In this document: positions 11,885-20,417 of the stretch, in pieces
Position numbering within the stretch: the stretch's first letter is position 1
Layout of the letters: the number at the start of each line of letters is the position of its first letter
Source of the DNA: Aggregatibacter kilianii
GTDB taxonomy: Bacteria; Pseudomonadota; Gammaproteobacteria; Enterobacterales; Pasteurellaceae
Direction of reading: 5' to 3'
Length of the DNA: 64,000 bases
Assembly: GCF_003129965.1 (NCBI RefSeq)
Contig: NZ_NRCJ01000007.1
Coordinates: 1 to 64,000 of the forward strand
The notes under the pieces: generated by a model
The model's database searches: none
Seen by the model: only the letters and a program-made list of their open reading frames with translations
Told to the model about the DNA's origin: nothing
Made by a program: the position numbers and the translations under genes

Positions 11885-12949
11885 TTACCACGTCTGCGCA
11901 AACCAATCCGTCGTCAGGGTATCCGCATCGAATACCTGCCCCATTAACGGCGTTAACGTGTTCACCCCAAGCTTGCGTGCAATAGGCAGACTTTCCAGCA
12001 CGGGCTCGTTCCATTTGTGTAGCGCTAACGGATAAGCCGCCCAGTGGATCGGCATGAAGCGTTTCGGTTTGAGTTTTGCCGCTAATTCGGCGGTTTGTTG
12101 CGGGAATAAATGGTTATTCGGCCAACGTTCATTGTATTGTCCGTTTTCGATAAAAGCGATGTCAAAGCCGTTAAACCGTTCGGCAATGGCATCAAAATGC
12201 TTGCCTTGTGACGAGTCACCATGGAAATAAAAACTTTCGTTGTTATGTTGCAACACAAAGCCTGACCATAAGCTCTTGTTATGATCAAACAGTCCGCGTC
12301 CCGAATCATGCCGTGCAGGCAAGGCGGTATAGCGTACGCCGTTGCGTTCGACGCTTTGCCACCAATCTAATTCCGTAATGCGTTCCGCCGCTACGCCCCA
12401 TTTTTGCAGAACCACGCCCAATCCAAGAGACACCACAAAATGACTTTGGGTTTTCGCCAGCTTTTGCACGGTTTCCTGTTCCAGATGATCATAGTGGCTA
12501 TGTGAAATCAGCACCACATCAATGGGCGGCAATTCCTCAACCCAAGCGGGCGGATCTTGGAAGCGATTCATCATTAACGGCACCGGCGATGCACTTTTGC
12601 CGAATAGCGGATCGGTGATAACGGTTTGTGAACCGAGACGCATCATCAGCGTTGAATGTCCGAACCAAATAAACCGACTTTTCTCCGCCGGGGCTAAAAA
12701 AGCGTCCCAATCCGGTTTTATCATCGGCAGGGGTTTTGGCGGATGAAGGGACTTTTCGTCAAAAATCAGCGTCCACATGGCACGCGCAATATCGGACACC
12801 GCTTGTTGCGGTTCCGCATTGAAGAAGGTTTGGGTTTTCGGATCATAATGATCGCTTTTCGGATAAACGGGATAACGATCCGGATAAAGCCAGTAACCAA
12901 GCAACGCGGCTGCGCCGGCAAAAGCAATCAGTTTTTTCTTATGTTTCAT
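11885..12949 (-). CDS. Membrane-anchored metallo-beta-lactamase-fold hydrolase (NAPE-PLD/RomA type)
   Basis: A 354-residue protein with one N-terminal hydrophobic anchor (LIAFAGAAALLGYWLYP) followed by a metallo-hydrolase domain of the COG2220 type. The metal-binding motif HSHYDH is at residues 150-155, preceded by FIWFGHSTLMMRLGSQTVITDPLF, which is typical of RomA/UlaG/NAPE-phospholipase D relatives. Later ligands are plausible in FHGDSSQGKHFD and PIHWAAY. The substrate is not predictable. Family members act on phosphodiester or lactone bonds. It stands alone, convergent with lptD. Confidence 0.85.
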   Translation of the reverse strand: MKHKKKLIAFAGAAALLGYWLYPDRYPVYPKSDHYDPKTQTFFNAEPQQAVSDIARAMWTLIFDEKSLHPPKPLPMIKPDWDAFLAPAEKSRFIWFGHSTLMMRLGSQTVITDPLFGKSASPVPLMMNRFQDPPAWVEELPPIDVVLISHSHYDHLEQETVQKLAKTQSHFVVSLGLGVVLQKWGVAAERITELDWWQSVERNGVRYTALPARHDSGRGLFDHNKSLWSGFVLQHNNESFYFHGDSSQGKHFDAIAERFNGFDIAFIENGQYNERWPNNHLFPQQTAELAAKLKPKRFMPIHWAAYPLALHKWNEPVLESLPIARKLGVNTLTPLMGQVFDADTLTTDWFAQTW

Positions 12950-13030
12950 TTGAATACAATTTATTTCTTAGGGTGCGTCATTATATGCTAATTCATGCAA
13001 TATTTTTAATAACATTACCCTCTCTTTATA

Positions 13031-13049
13031 ACTAATGATAATTATTTAC
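13031..13049. promoter_or_regulatory. Fur-like box upstream of the PAS/diflavin genes
   Basis: ACTAATGATAATTATTTAC matches the 19-bp Fur consensus GATAATGATAATCATTATC at 14 positions by eye, including the TAATGATAAT core. It lies about 107 nt upstream of the PAS gene start, so iron-dependent repression of that gene is plausible. Direct evidence for binding is lacking. Confidence 0.5.
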
Positions 13050-13155
13050 ATCTAAGCAACGATCTTGTATGTTAAACGTCCTTTTTAGGAAAGCTGTTGA
13101 AATAAGGATAATCCCTTATCAAACGTAATGTTAATTAATTATACGGAGCTTAAAT

Positions 13156-13587
13156 ATGACCGAGCAAATCATTCCTTCCGACGATGTTCTTCTCAAAGCC
13201 GTGCAAGACACACTGGTGATTTCCACCACCGATTTACAAGGCGTGATCACCTACGCCAACGACCTTTTCTGCAAACTCACCGGCTATTCCCGTGAAGAAC
13301 TCATCGGCAAACCGCATAATTTGGTTCGTCACCCTGCCGTGGCAAAAGAAGTGTATAAAGATATGTGGGACACCATCCAAGCGGGCAAAATCTGGACCGG
13401 CATCATCCCGAACGTGGGCAAAGGCGGCGTGGTTTATGTGGTGGACACCACCGTGCAACCGATTTTTGATGCGGCAGGTAAAATCACCGGTTACATCAGC
13501 GTTCGTCGCGTTATCAATGATTTAATGGAAAACTTCGACGCCGTTGAATTATCCAAAGAAATTTTCGACGAATACTACGACAAATAA
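13156..13587 (+). CDS. Stand-alone Aer-type PAS-domain protein
   Basis: The 143-residue protein is essentially one PAS domain. It closely resembles the N-terminal FAD-binding PAS of the aerotaxis receptor Aer: STTDLQGVITYANDLF, then KLTGYSREELIGKPHNLVRHP, then MWDTIQAGKIWTG and a GYISVRR end. It has no membrane segment, HAMP or methyl-accepting domain, so it cannot be a chemoreceptor by itself. A flavin or heme cofactor is likely by family. The gene is preceded by a Fur-like box and followed after 63 nt by a diflavin reductase on the same strand. The function is unknown; a redox or oxygen sensor or an electron-transfer partner is inferred. Confidence 0.85.
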   Translation: MTEQIIPSDDVLLKAVQDTLVISTTDLQGVITYANDLFCKLTGYSREELIGKPHNLVRHPAVAKEVYKDMWDTIQAGKIWTGIIPNVGKGGVVYVVDTTVQPIFDAAGKITGYISVRRVINDLMENFDAVELSKEIFDEYYDK

Positions 13588-13598
13588 TCCCCGCTCCC

Positions 13599-13631
13599 GC
13601 GTGCCTGTTATTGCAGGCGCGCTTTTCTTTT
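13599..13631 (+). terminator. Hairpin with T-run between the PAS and diflavin genes
   Basis: GCGTGCCTG-TTATTG-CAGGCGCGC is followed by TTTTCTTTT. It can terminate after the PAS gene or attenuate read-through into the diflavin reductase gene. Confidence 0.7.
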
Positions 13632-13650
13632 CTCTCGCAAAGGACATCTC

Positions 13651-15213
13651 ATGTGTAACCCGTCTATTTCACGCATTCACATTGCTTACGGCTCCGAATC
13701 CGGCAATGCGCAGGCATTGGCGACGGAACTTGCCAATCAGCCTTTTTTACAGGCTTACCCCACCGCACTTAGCACCTTAAATGACACCGATCTCAATACG
13801 TTAGATAACCAAACGCTGCTGGTCATCATCACCAGTTCTTTCGGCGACGGCGAACCGCCGGAAAATGCCGATGAATTTTTAGAAACGCTGGAAAAAATGA
13901 CCGCACTTTCCAGCCGTTATTGCGTTTTCGGGCTGGGCGATGTGACTTACGACTACTTTTGCGGTTTCAGTAAACAGGTAGATGAAGTATTACAACAAAA
14001 GCAAGCCAAACCGCTTATTGAACGGGTAGATGCCGACCTGAATTTCCGCGAAATTTTCAAACAATGGCTGCCGTTATTGCAACAAGCGCTGACCGAACTA
14101 CCCGCACAACCGCTAAGCCACGCCCTATCCGTGCAGGTTTACAATGAAAACACCGTCTATCAGGCGGAAGTGCTGGAGATTCAACGGCTGGCGCAAGCGG
14201 AGCCGGCGGTGTATCACCTGCGCTTATCCCTCAAAGACAGCGGCATTTTCTACCAAGCGGGCGATTTGGTTTATGTGCAAATCGAGCAGCCTGACGAAGC
14301 GTTGGCGCCATATGCAGAGTGGTTCGGCGATAAAAGTGCGGTGGAAATTTTGCGTAAAAAAGAACTGCGCCTGTTAAGCAAGAACGTGTTGCGAGACATT
14401 AGCAAAATCACCGGCAATGCCGAATTAAAAGACCTCACCAAAATTTCCAATAAAAAAGCGCTGGAAAGTTATTTATACGGGCACGATCTGCTGGATGTGT
14501 TGCGCGATTTCGACCCGGAGAAAAAAGTCAGCCTTGCCGATGTAACGGAGATGCTGGCGAACCTCACCGCCCGCGCCTATTCCATCAGTTCCTGCGGCAA
14601 AACCCACCCGGAATACACGGATTTATGTATCCGTCACATTCATTACCGCCTCGGCGAACGGGACTACCAAGGCACGGCGAGCGATCAACTGGCGCAGCTG
14701 AAAGTCGGGCAAAAAATCCCCGTTTTTGTCAAAGCCAACCCGACATTCCGCCTACCGGAACATCTCAACGCACCGTTGGTCATGATTGGCTCCGGCACCG
14801 GTATTGCGCCGTTTATCGGCTTCCTGCAATATCTTGAAGGGCAACAAGTCAAGGTGGAAAGCGATCTGTTCTTCGGCGAACGCCACCGCGCCACCGATTT
14901 TCTCTATCAAGAAACGCTGGAAAACTTCCGACAACAGGGCGTGCTGACCCATCTGTTCACTGCATTCTCGCGTGATCAGGCAGAAAAATACTATGTACAA
15001 AACGCGCTTTCGGCACAGGCGGAACACATTTGGTCACGCATTCAACAAGGCGCCTATTTTTACATTTGCGGCAGCAAATCCATGAGCAAGGCCGTTGACG
15101 ACGCGCTTATCCAAATCGCCTCGGACATCGGCAATCGCCCGTATGTGGACGCCTTCGACAACATCGTCGCCGAACTGGTCGCTGCCGGGCGTTTATTGCG
15201 TGACGTGTATTAG
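13651..15213 (+). CDS. Diflavin (FMN/FAD) NADPH reductase, CysJ/P450-reductase type
   Basis: The 520-residue protein has the three-module order of diflavin reductases. An N-terminal flavodoxin domain (GSESGNAQALA near residue 14, SFGDGEPPENADEF, GLGDVTYDYFCGF) binds FMN. A middle FAD domain carries ARAYSISSC. The C-terminal NADPH domain has MIGSGTGIAPFIGFLQYL, FFGERHRATDFLY and YICGSKSMSKAVDDAL. It is shorter than E. coli CysJ (about 599), and no sulfite reductase hemoprotein gene (cysI) lies beside it. Instead a PAS protein precedes it. The electron acceptor is therefore unknown; a heme, iron-chelate or PAS-flavin partner is conceivable. The ribosome site AAAGGA is well placed. Confidence 0.85.
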   Translation: MCNPSISRIHIAYGSESGNAQALATELANQPFLQAYPTALSTLNDTDLNTLDNQTLLVIITSSFGDGEPPENADEFLETLEKMTALSSRYCVFGLGDVTYDYFCGFSKQVDEVLQQKQAKPLIERVDADLNFREIFKQWLPLLQQALTELPAQPLSHALSVQVYNENTVYQAEVLEIQRLAQAEPAVYHLRLSLKDSGIFYQAGDLVYVQIEQPDEALAPYAEWFGDKSAVEILRKKELRLLSKNVLRDISKITGNAELKDLTKISNKKALESYLYGHDLLDVLRDFDPEKKVSLADVTEMLANLTARAYSISSCGKTHPEYTDLCIRHIHYRLGERDYQGTASDQLAQLKVGQKIPVFVKANPTFRLPEHLNAPLVMIGSGTGIAPFIGFLQYLEGQQVKVESDLFFGERHRATDFLYQETLENFRQQGVLTHLFTAFSRDQAEKYYVQNALSAQAEHIWSRIQQGAYFYICGSKSMSKAVDDALIQIASDIGNRPYVDAFDNIVAELVAAGRLLRDVY

Positions 15214-15264
15214 CGGCGTATAGTAAAAACGCCCGAAAAACCAACCGCACTTTAAGGAAGGACT

Positions 15265-15975
15265 ATGCGCTATAACGACTTTAATCAACCCATCGGCGAT
15301 GCCGTAGAACATTTTACGGCAGGCGAGCTACCGGACGTGCAAGTGCTCTCGGGGCGATTTTGTCGTTTGGAACGACTTTCCCCGGAGGCGCATTTTGAGG
15401 ATTTATGGCAGGTTTACAACGCCGATACGCCGCCGCAGAACTGGACGTATCTGCCAAAACGTTACGGACCGTTTGAGGATAAAACGGCATTTCTGGATTT
15501 TTTACAATGCACCGCCGCCGCAACCGATCCCTATTGCTTTGCCATTATCGATGCAAGCACGAATCAAGCCGTCGGCTCATTTTCACTGATGCGCATCGAC
15601 CCGAATTACCGCGTTGTCGAAATGGGCGCGGTGATTTATTCGGCGCGGTTAAAACGTTCTAAAATCGCCACTGAAGCGCAATTTCTGATGGCGCAATATG
15701 TGTTTGAAACCTTGCAATATCGCCGCTACGAATGGAAATGCGACGCCTTGAACGCGCCTTCACGCCACGCCGCCGAACGGCCCGGTTTCCGCTTTGAAGG
15801 CATTTTCCGCCAAGCGATGGTTTATCACGGACGCAACCGCGATACGGCATGGTTCTCCATGCTCGACAGCGAATGGGCACAACGTAAACAACGCTTTCTC
15901 CGCTGGCTCGCGGATGATAATTTCAACGCTGATGGCTCGCAGAAAACAGCATTGAGTGAAATACCGCTGGAATAA
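15265..15975 (+). CDS. GNAT-family N-acetyltransferase (RimJ/RimL-like)
   Basis: The 236-residue protein has the GNAT fold: FCRLERLSPEAHFEDLWQVY at the start of the domain, AVGSFSLMRIDPNYRVVEMGAVIYSARLKRSKIATEA covering strands 4-5 and the acetyl-CoA pyrophosphate loop region, and the late AAERPGFRFEGIFRQAMVYHGRNRDTAWFSML. That pattern fits the RimJ/RimL branch that acetylates protein N-termini or small amines. The ribosome site AAGGAAGG precedes the ATG. The acceptor is unknown. Confidence 0.85.
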   Translation: MRYNDFNQPIGDAVEHFTAGELPDVQVLSGRFCRLERLSPEAHFEDLWQVYNADTPPQNWTYLPKRYGPFEDKTAFLDFLQCTAAATDPYCFAIIDASTNQAVGSFSLMRIDPNYRVVEMGAVIYSARLKRSKIATEAQFLMAQYVFETLQYRRYEWKCDALNAPSRHAAERPGFRFEGIFRQAMVYHGRNRDTAWFSMLDSEWAQRKQRFLRWLADDNFNADGSQKTALSEIPLE

Positions 15976-15990
15976 CAAATCTCGAAAACC

Positions 15991-16040
15991 AAAAGTGCGG
16001 TGGATTTTAAAAACGTTTTTTAAATCCACCGCACTTTTCC
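15991..16040. terminator. Paired-uptake-signal terminator after the GNAT gene
   Basis: AAAAGTGCGGTGGATTTAA and its near-perfect complement TTAAATCCACCGCACTTTT flank a short loop. Two inverted uptake signals form the stem bases. Confidence 0.85.
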
Positions 16041-16131
16041 TTCTAATTCAAAATCTTCCCTCTCACAAAATTGACGCCCCCGCCAAGAGTGCTATACTCC
16101 CGCCCAATCATTCAACAGAAGAATAAAAACC

Positions 16132-17451
16132 ATGATAAAAAAAGCGGCGTTGACAGGGTTACTGTTATTTGGAATGTTTTTTGGGGCGGGGAATTTGATT
16201 TTTCCGCCGAGCCTTGGGGCGTTATCCGGCACGAATTTTTGGCCGGCGATTAGCGGGTTTGTGTTGTCCGGAGTGGGGATTGCGGTGTTAACCTTGGTGA
16301 TCGGCGCACTTAATCCGAAAGGCTATGTGCATGAAATTTCTATAAAAATCTCACCTAAGTTTGCCACGCTTTATTTAGTCGTGCTTTATCTTTCTATCGG
16401 GCCTTTCTTTGCCATTCCGCGCACGGCGACGGTGGCGTATGAAGTAGGCATTGCGCCTATGCTGCCGGCGTCCTTCAATTCCTTCGGACTGGTCATCTTC
16501 ACCGTGCTTTACTTTATCGCCGCCTATTTGATTGCCTTGAATCCGTCTAAAATTCTCGACAGTATCGGGCGCATTTTAACGCCGATTTTTGCGCTGTTAA
16601 TTGTGTTATTGGTGACGTTAGGCATGATGAAATACGGCGATACTGTGCCGCAAGCCGCCCTTGGCGATTATGCCGTATCGGCGTTCGGCACGGGATTTAT
16701 TGAAGGCTATAACACCCTCGATGCGCTGGCTTCCGTGGCGTTTAGCGTGGTGGCGGTGCAAACCTTGAAGCAGTTGGGATTCCGCAATAAACGGGAATAC
16801 GTTTCCACGGTGTGGCTGGTGAGTGTTGTGGTGGCGTTGGGCTTCAGCCTGCTGTATATCGGCTTGGCGTATTTAGGCAATCATTTTACCGTGCCTGCCG
16901 ACGTGATGGCGTCCGACGCGAACAAGGGTGTGTATATTTTATCCCAAGCGACTCAAGCCATTTTCGGTGCGAGCGCGCAGATCTTCTTAGCGGCGATGGT
17001 TGCCGTCACCTGCTTCACCACCACCGCCGGCTTGATTGTCGCCGTTGCCGAATTTTTCCGCACACGTTTCCCGCAGCTGAGCTACAAAACCTATGCTACC
17101 TTGTTTACGTTAGTGGGCTTTGCTGTGGCGAACTTGGGATTAGGCGCGATCATCACGTATTCTATTCCTGTGCTGTTGGTGCTTTATCCCGTCACCATCG
17201 TCATTGTCATGCTGATCATCGTGAATAAATTTGCCGCCCTGTCTAAATTCGGTATGCAACTGACGGTGGCGTTGGTGGCAACCATTTCGGTGAGCAGTGT
17301 TATCGGCGGGCAATTGCAACTTGCTTGGCTAACGAATTTCATCAACCGTCTGCCGTTCGCCGATTATTCCCTTTCTTGGCTAACTGTAGCACTTGTAGGC
17401 ATTGGCATGTCCCTTGTACTACCGAATCGGCAACGTAGCGAAGCGGAATAA
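16132..17451 (+). CDS. brnQ: Branched-chain amino acid:cation symporter
   Basis: BrnQ (LIVCS family) imports leucine, isoleucine and valine with Na+ or H+. The 439-residue protein is hydrophobic throughout, with about 12 membrane segments. It opens with LTGLLLFGMFFGAGNLIFPP, the strongly conserved family signature, and contains GPFFAIPRTATVAYEVG, also typical. The start ATG is followed by lysines and preceded by a weak AGAAGAA site. A monocistronic unit is likely. Confidence 0.94.
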   Translation: MIKKAALTGLLLFGMFFGAGNLIFPPSLGALSGTNFWPAISGFVLSGVGIAVLTLVIGALNPKGYVHEISIKISPKFATLYLVVLYLSIGPFFAIPRTATVAYEVGIAPMLPASFNSFGLVIFTVLYFIAAYLIALNPSKILDSIGRILTPIFALLIVLLVTLGMMKYGDTVPQAALGDYAVSAFGTGFIEGYNTLDALASVAFSVVAVQTLKQLGFRNKREYVSTVWLVSVVVALGFSLLYIGLAYLGNHFTVPADVMASDANKGVYILSQATQAIFGASAQIFLAAMVAVTCFTTTAGLIVAVAEFFRTRFPQLSYKTYATLFTLVGFAVANLGLGAIITYSIPVLLVLYPVTIVIVMLIIVNKFAALSKFGMQLTVALVATISVSSVIGGQLQLAWLTNFINRLPFADYSLSWLTVALVGIGMSLVLPNRQRSEAE

Positions 17452-17647
17452 TGTTTGTGGCGAACGGAAAACGCTCGCTCTATTTCTCTTTAAAAACGTT
17501 GCCAAAAATGACCGCACTTTTCTCGCCAATTATTTCCTTTTTATTGAAACTGAATCAATAAATCCTGTCTTTATCTTCTCATTGGAAAACTTATAATGCT
17601 TCCCATCAAAGAACGATAGGTTCTGAAAATCAATAAGGAGAAAAATC

Positions 17648-18532
17648 ATGAAAAAAGTTGCAAAAGTACATATGGCACCGGAAAAACACTGGGTGGGTAA
17701 CGGCTTCCATGTGGCGTCTATGTTTAGTTACAACGATACGGACAAACATCTGGATCCGTTCCTGTTAATGGATTACAACGCGCCGAAGTTTTTCCAAGGC
17801 GGTCGCAAAGACGATTCCGAATTTGATTTACGTGGCGTGGAAGAACACCCGCACCGTGGTTTTGAAACCGTCACCATCGCCTACCAAGGCGAAGTGTCAC
17901 ACCGCGATTCCTACGGCGGGGGCGGCACCATCGGCACGGGTGACGTGCAATGGATGACGGCGGGTTCCGGCGTGATGCACGAAGAAATGCACTCGGAAAA
18001 ATTCGCCAAAGAAGGCGGTTTGTTTGAAATGGTGCAACTTTGGGTCAATTTGCCGGCGAAAGACAAAATGACCGCGCCGAAATATCAAGCCATTAAATCG
18101 GCGGATATTCCGGTGGTCACATTGCCGAATCATGCAGGTTCCGTGCGCGTCATTGCGGGTGAGTTGCTGAACACAAAAGGCACTGCCGGCACGTTCAGCC
18201 CAATCAATATGTGGGACACCGTCATGAACGCAAATACGGCGTACACTTTCGCTGTGCCAGAAAGCCACAACCTCGTCATTCTGGTATTGGACGGCACGGT
18301 GCAAATCGGCGGCGATGCCATCGCGCGGCGCGGTGAATTGGTCACTTTTGAACGCGGTGGCGAGGACGTGCACATTGAAGCCAACAATGACGCCAAATTG
18401 CTGATTCTCACCGGCGAACCGCTCAATGAGCCGATTGTCGGTTACGGCCCGTTCGTGATGAATACCCGCGAGCAAATCGTGGAAGCGTTCCGCGACGTGC
18501 AAGCCGGTAAATTCGGGCGTTTGCCCGCTTAA
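17648..18532 (+). CDS. Pirin-family cupin protein
   Basis: The 294-residue bicupin belongs to the pirin family (E. coli YhhW/YhaK relatives). The metal-site motif HPHRGFETVTIAYQGEVSHRDS lies near residues 65-85, giving two histidines of the pirin 3-His/1-Glu site. TGDVQWMTAGSGVMHEEMH supplies the rest. Some bacterial members have quercetinase activity; the physiological role is unclear. The strong ribosome site AATAAGGAG fixes the start. It is followed by a paired-uptake-signal terminator. Confidence 0.92.
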   Translation: MKKVAKVHMAPEKHWVGNGFHVASMFSYNDTDKHLDPFLLMDYNAPKFFQGGRKDDSEFDLRGVEEHPHRGFETVTIAYQGEVSHRDSYGGGGTIGTGDVQWMTAGSGVMHEEMHSEKFAKEGGLFEMVQLWVNLPAKDKMTAPKYQAIKSADIPVVTLPNHAGSVRVIAGELLNTKGTAGTFSPINMWDTVMNANTAYTFAVPESHNLVILVLDGTVQIGGDAIARRGELVTFERGGEDVHIEANNDAKLLILTGEPLNEPIVGYGPFVMNTREQIVEAFRDVQAGKFGRLPA

Positions 18533-18540
18533 TCGGGCGT

Positions 18541-18613
18541 AAAGTGCGGTTGGTTTTCCAAATGTTTTTTGAAACGAAAAACGCCGATGAAAATCACCGC
18601 ACTTTTTTTTGTG
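18541..18613 (+). terminator. Terminator after the pirin gene
   Basis: AAAGTGCGGT (18541-18550) and ACCGCACTTT (18596-18605) can pair across a 45-nt loop and are followed by TTTTT. The stem is weaker than the other paired uptake signals in this window. Confidence 0.6.
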
Positions 18614-18642
18614 TTAAATCAACCCGTTCCCCAAAAACCGTT

Positions 18643-18670
18643 TTTAACGTCTATTCCTTTGCGCTATACT
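18643..18670 (+). promoter_or_regulatory. Probable ribB promoter
   Basis: TTTAAC (18643-18648) and TATACT (18665-18670) are spaced by 16 bp and lie just upstream of the FMN riboswitch, as expected for the start of its transcript. Confidence 0.55.
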
Positions 18671-18678
18671 ACGCAACG

Positions 18679-18857
18679 CATTCTCAGGGCAGGGTGAAAG
18701 TCCCTACCGGTGGTAAGCGTGAATGAATGTTTCAACGCAAGCCCACGAGCGTTTATCGGCAAAAGTGCGGTCGTTTTTGACGGCGTTTTTGCGATAAAGT
18801 CAGCAGATTTGGTGCGAATCCAAAGCCGACAGTGACAGTCTGGATGAAAGAGAATAA
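18679..18857 (+). ncRNA. FMN riboswitch (RFN element)
   Basis: The conserved RFN core is present: TTCTCAGGGCAGGGTGAAA, CCCTACCGGTGGTAAG, then AGCCCACGAGCG, TCAGCAGATTTGGTG, AATCCAAAGCCGACAGTGAC and AGTCTGGATGAAAGAGAAT. It binds flavin mononucleotide and switches off ribB. The variable arm between AGCCCACGAGCG and TCAGCAGA is long and forms TTATCGGCAAAA...TTTTTGCGATAA. It contains a complete uptake signal (AAAGTGCGGT). Confidence 0.96.
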
Positions 18858-18865
18858 AAAAGCAG

Positions 18866-18900
18866 CACAGGTTTGTTTGAACCTGTGTTCGTCCTTTTTA
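18866..18900 (+). terminator. Expression-platform hairpin of the FMN riboswitch
   Basis: CACAGGTT and AACCTGTG form a hairpin followed by the T-rich GTTCGTCCTTTTTA, about 50 nt before the ribB start. It fits a transcription-termination platform. An alternative is a translational switch acting on the weak ribosome site. Confidence 0.65.
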
Positions 18901-18950
18901 TCATTCCGCCCTGATTCTGGTATAACTCATTTATTGAAAAGGCATTTACT

Positions 18951-19595
18951 ATGAATCAGTCATTATTATCCCCCTTCGGCACCCCGGAAGAGCGCGTCAA
19001 AGCTGCCATTGAAGCCTTCAAACAAGGCAACGGCGTGCTTGTGTTAGACGATGAAAATCGCGAAAACGAAGGCGACTTAATCTTCCCCGCCGAAACCATC
19101 ACCACCGAGCAAATGGCAAAACTCATTCGCTACGGCAGCGGCATCGTGTGTTTGTGTATCACCGATGCATTGTGTAAACAATTGGACTTGCCGCCGATGG
19201 TCAACCACAACACCAGCGTAAATAAAACCGCCTTCACCGTCACCATCGAAGCCGCCGAGGGCGTTTCCACCGGGGTTTCCGCCGCCGACCGCGTGACGAC
19301 CGTCAAAGCCGCCGTTGCCGACGGCGCCAAACCGAGCGATTTACACCGCCCGGGACACGTTTTCCCGTTACGCGCCGCGCCAAACGGCGTATTACAACGC
19401 AACGGGCATACCGAAGCGGCAGTGGATTTAGCACGTTTGGCAGGCTTTAAAGAAGCGGGCGTGATTTGCGAAATCACCAACGACGACGGCACCATGGCAC
19501 GCGCTCCGGAACTGGTGGAATTCGTCAAAAAACATGGTTATGTCATTGTGACGATTGAGGATTTAATCGAATATCGCAAGAAATATCATTGCTAG
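18951..19595 (+). CDS. ribB: 3,4-dihydroxy-2-butanone-4-phosphate synthase
   Basis: RibB converts ribulose 5-phosphate to 3,4-dihydroxy-2-butanone 4-phosphate plus formate for riboflavin synthesis. The 214-residue single-domain protein has the acidic loop [12 protein letters not shown], the SGIVCLCIT strand, [13 protein letters not shown] and [10 protein letters not shown], all family hallmarks. No GTP cyclohydrolase II domain is fused. Control by the upstream FMN riboswitch matches the E. coli ribB arrangement. Confidence 0.97.
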   Translation: MNQSLLSPFGTPEERVKAAIEAFKQGNGVLVLDDENRENEGDLIFPAETITTEQMAKLIRYGSGIVCLCITDALCKQLDLPPMVNHNTSVNKTAFTVTIEAAEGVSTGVSAADRVTTVKAAVADGAKPSDLHRPGHVFPLRAAPNGVLQRNGHTEAAVDLARLAGFKEAGVICEITNDDGTMARAPELVEFVKKHGYVIVTIEDLIEYRKKYHC

Positions 19596-19616
19596 AGGGC
19601 GTTTCTAATCAGCCCC

Positions 19617-19663
19617 AAAAAGTGCGGTCAAAATTCACGATGGATTTTAACCGCACTTTTTGT
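19617..19663. terminator. Paired-uptake-signal terminator after ribB
   Basis: The inverted uptake signals AAAAAGTGCGGT and ACCGCACTTTTTG, extended by AAAATT/GATTTT pairing, lie between convergent ribB and the membrane-protein operon. Confidence 0.85.
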
Positions 19664-19666
19664 TTG

Positions 19667-20416
19667 TTATTTCGGTTCCATGTCCGTCTTTTCGCAGCTA
19701 TCTTTCAATAAATTCGGGGTGTTCTGCGTTTCAGCTTGAGGAAATAAACTCGAACGGAAAAAGGCGAACGGCAGATAGCTCAGCGCCAACATGCACAAAT
19801 CAAAAATGAAAATGCGGTCGTGAAGGAAAATCGGGCGGGAGAATCGATTAATCGTCTGCACATTATCCGCATCCAACCAATTCATGACCGCCGCCCACCA
19901 AAAATACAACAGCGCAAACACCTTGCCCACAAAGGCGGAAAGTGCCGGCAGCGGCATAAATACGGCAAGCACGCAGCAGAGAAAAATTACAAAGGCAATG
20001 CTGCGCCAAAGACATTGTGCGGTGAGCAAATAAGGGTTGTCGGCTTGCAACGGTTTTAAACGCAATAATAACGGCAACAACGGAAGGTTGATCAGTATCG
20101 CGCTTACGCCAAGCAGGCTGTTGGTCATGCGGCGTAAATTGATAATGTCGCCGTTAACCCGCACGGAAGCGCCCGCCACGGCAAAATCTACAAAAAGCGG
20201 CAAAAAAACAAAATACGCCACAAAGACGGCATAAAGCCACATGAAAACGGACGTTTTGCCCTTCAGCGGATGGTGGTATAACCCTTCAAAATAATTTGTG
20301 ATGCCTTCAAAAGCGCCTTTCATCATGAGAGAAATGCCCGCGCCAAATAAACCCGCAAATCCTAATAGGACAACAGATAAAATAATTAATACAAACACAA
20401 TCGCAATGGCTTCCAT
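19667..20416 (-). CDS. Unrecognised polytopic membrane protein
   Basis: I do not recognise this 249-residue protein. It has about six hydrophobic segments: residues 1-35, FMWLYAVFVAYFVFLPLFVDF, LLGVSAILINLPLLPLLL, SIAFVIFLCCVLAVFMPL, FALLYFWWAAVMNWL and IFDLCMLALSYLPFAFF. The C-terminal tail is hydrophilic. It is the last gene of a three-gene unit: only one base separates its ATG from the stop of the 342-residue gene (TAATATG), so translation is coupled. No catalytic motif is evident. Confidence 0.75.
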   Translation of the reverse strand: MEAIAIVFVLIILSVVLLGFAGLFGAGISLMMKGAFEGITNYFEGLYHHPLKGKTSVFMWLYAVFVAYFVFLPLFVDFAVAGASVRVNGDIINLRRMTNSLLGVSAILINLPLLPLLLRLKPLQADNPYLLTAQCLWRSIAFVIFLCCVLAVFMPLPALSAFVGKVFALLYFWWAAVMNWLDADNVQTINRFSRPIFLHDRIFIFDLCMLALSYLPFAFFRSSLFPQAETQNTPNLLKDSCEKTDMEPK

Positions 20417-20417
20417 A

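Noticed and set aside
13156..13587. A truncated aerotaxis receptor pseudogene
   Set aside because: The PAS frame is intact, has its own start and stop, ends at a natural domain boundary, and no HAMP or signalling remnant follows.
13651..15213. Assignment as cysJ
   Set aside because: It is shorter than CysJ, there is no cysI or cysH neighbour, and the context is a PAS gene with a Fur-like box.
18544..18726. A 60-codon frame between the pirin gene and ribB
   Set aside because: It overlaps the promoter and core of the FMN riboswitch and has no ribosome site.
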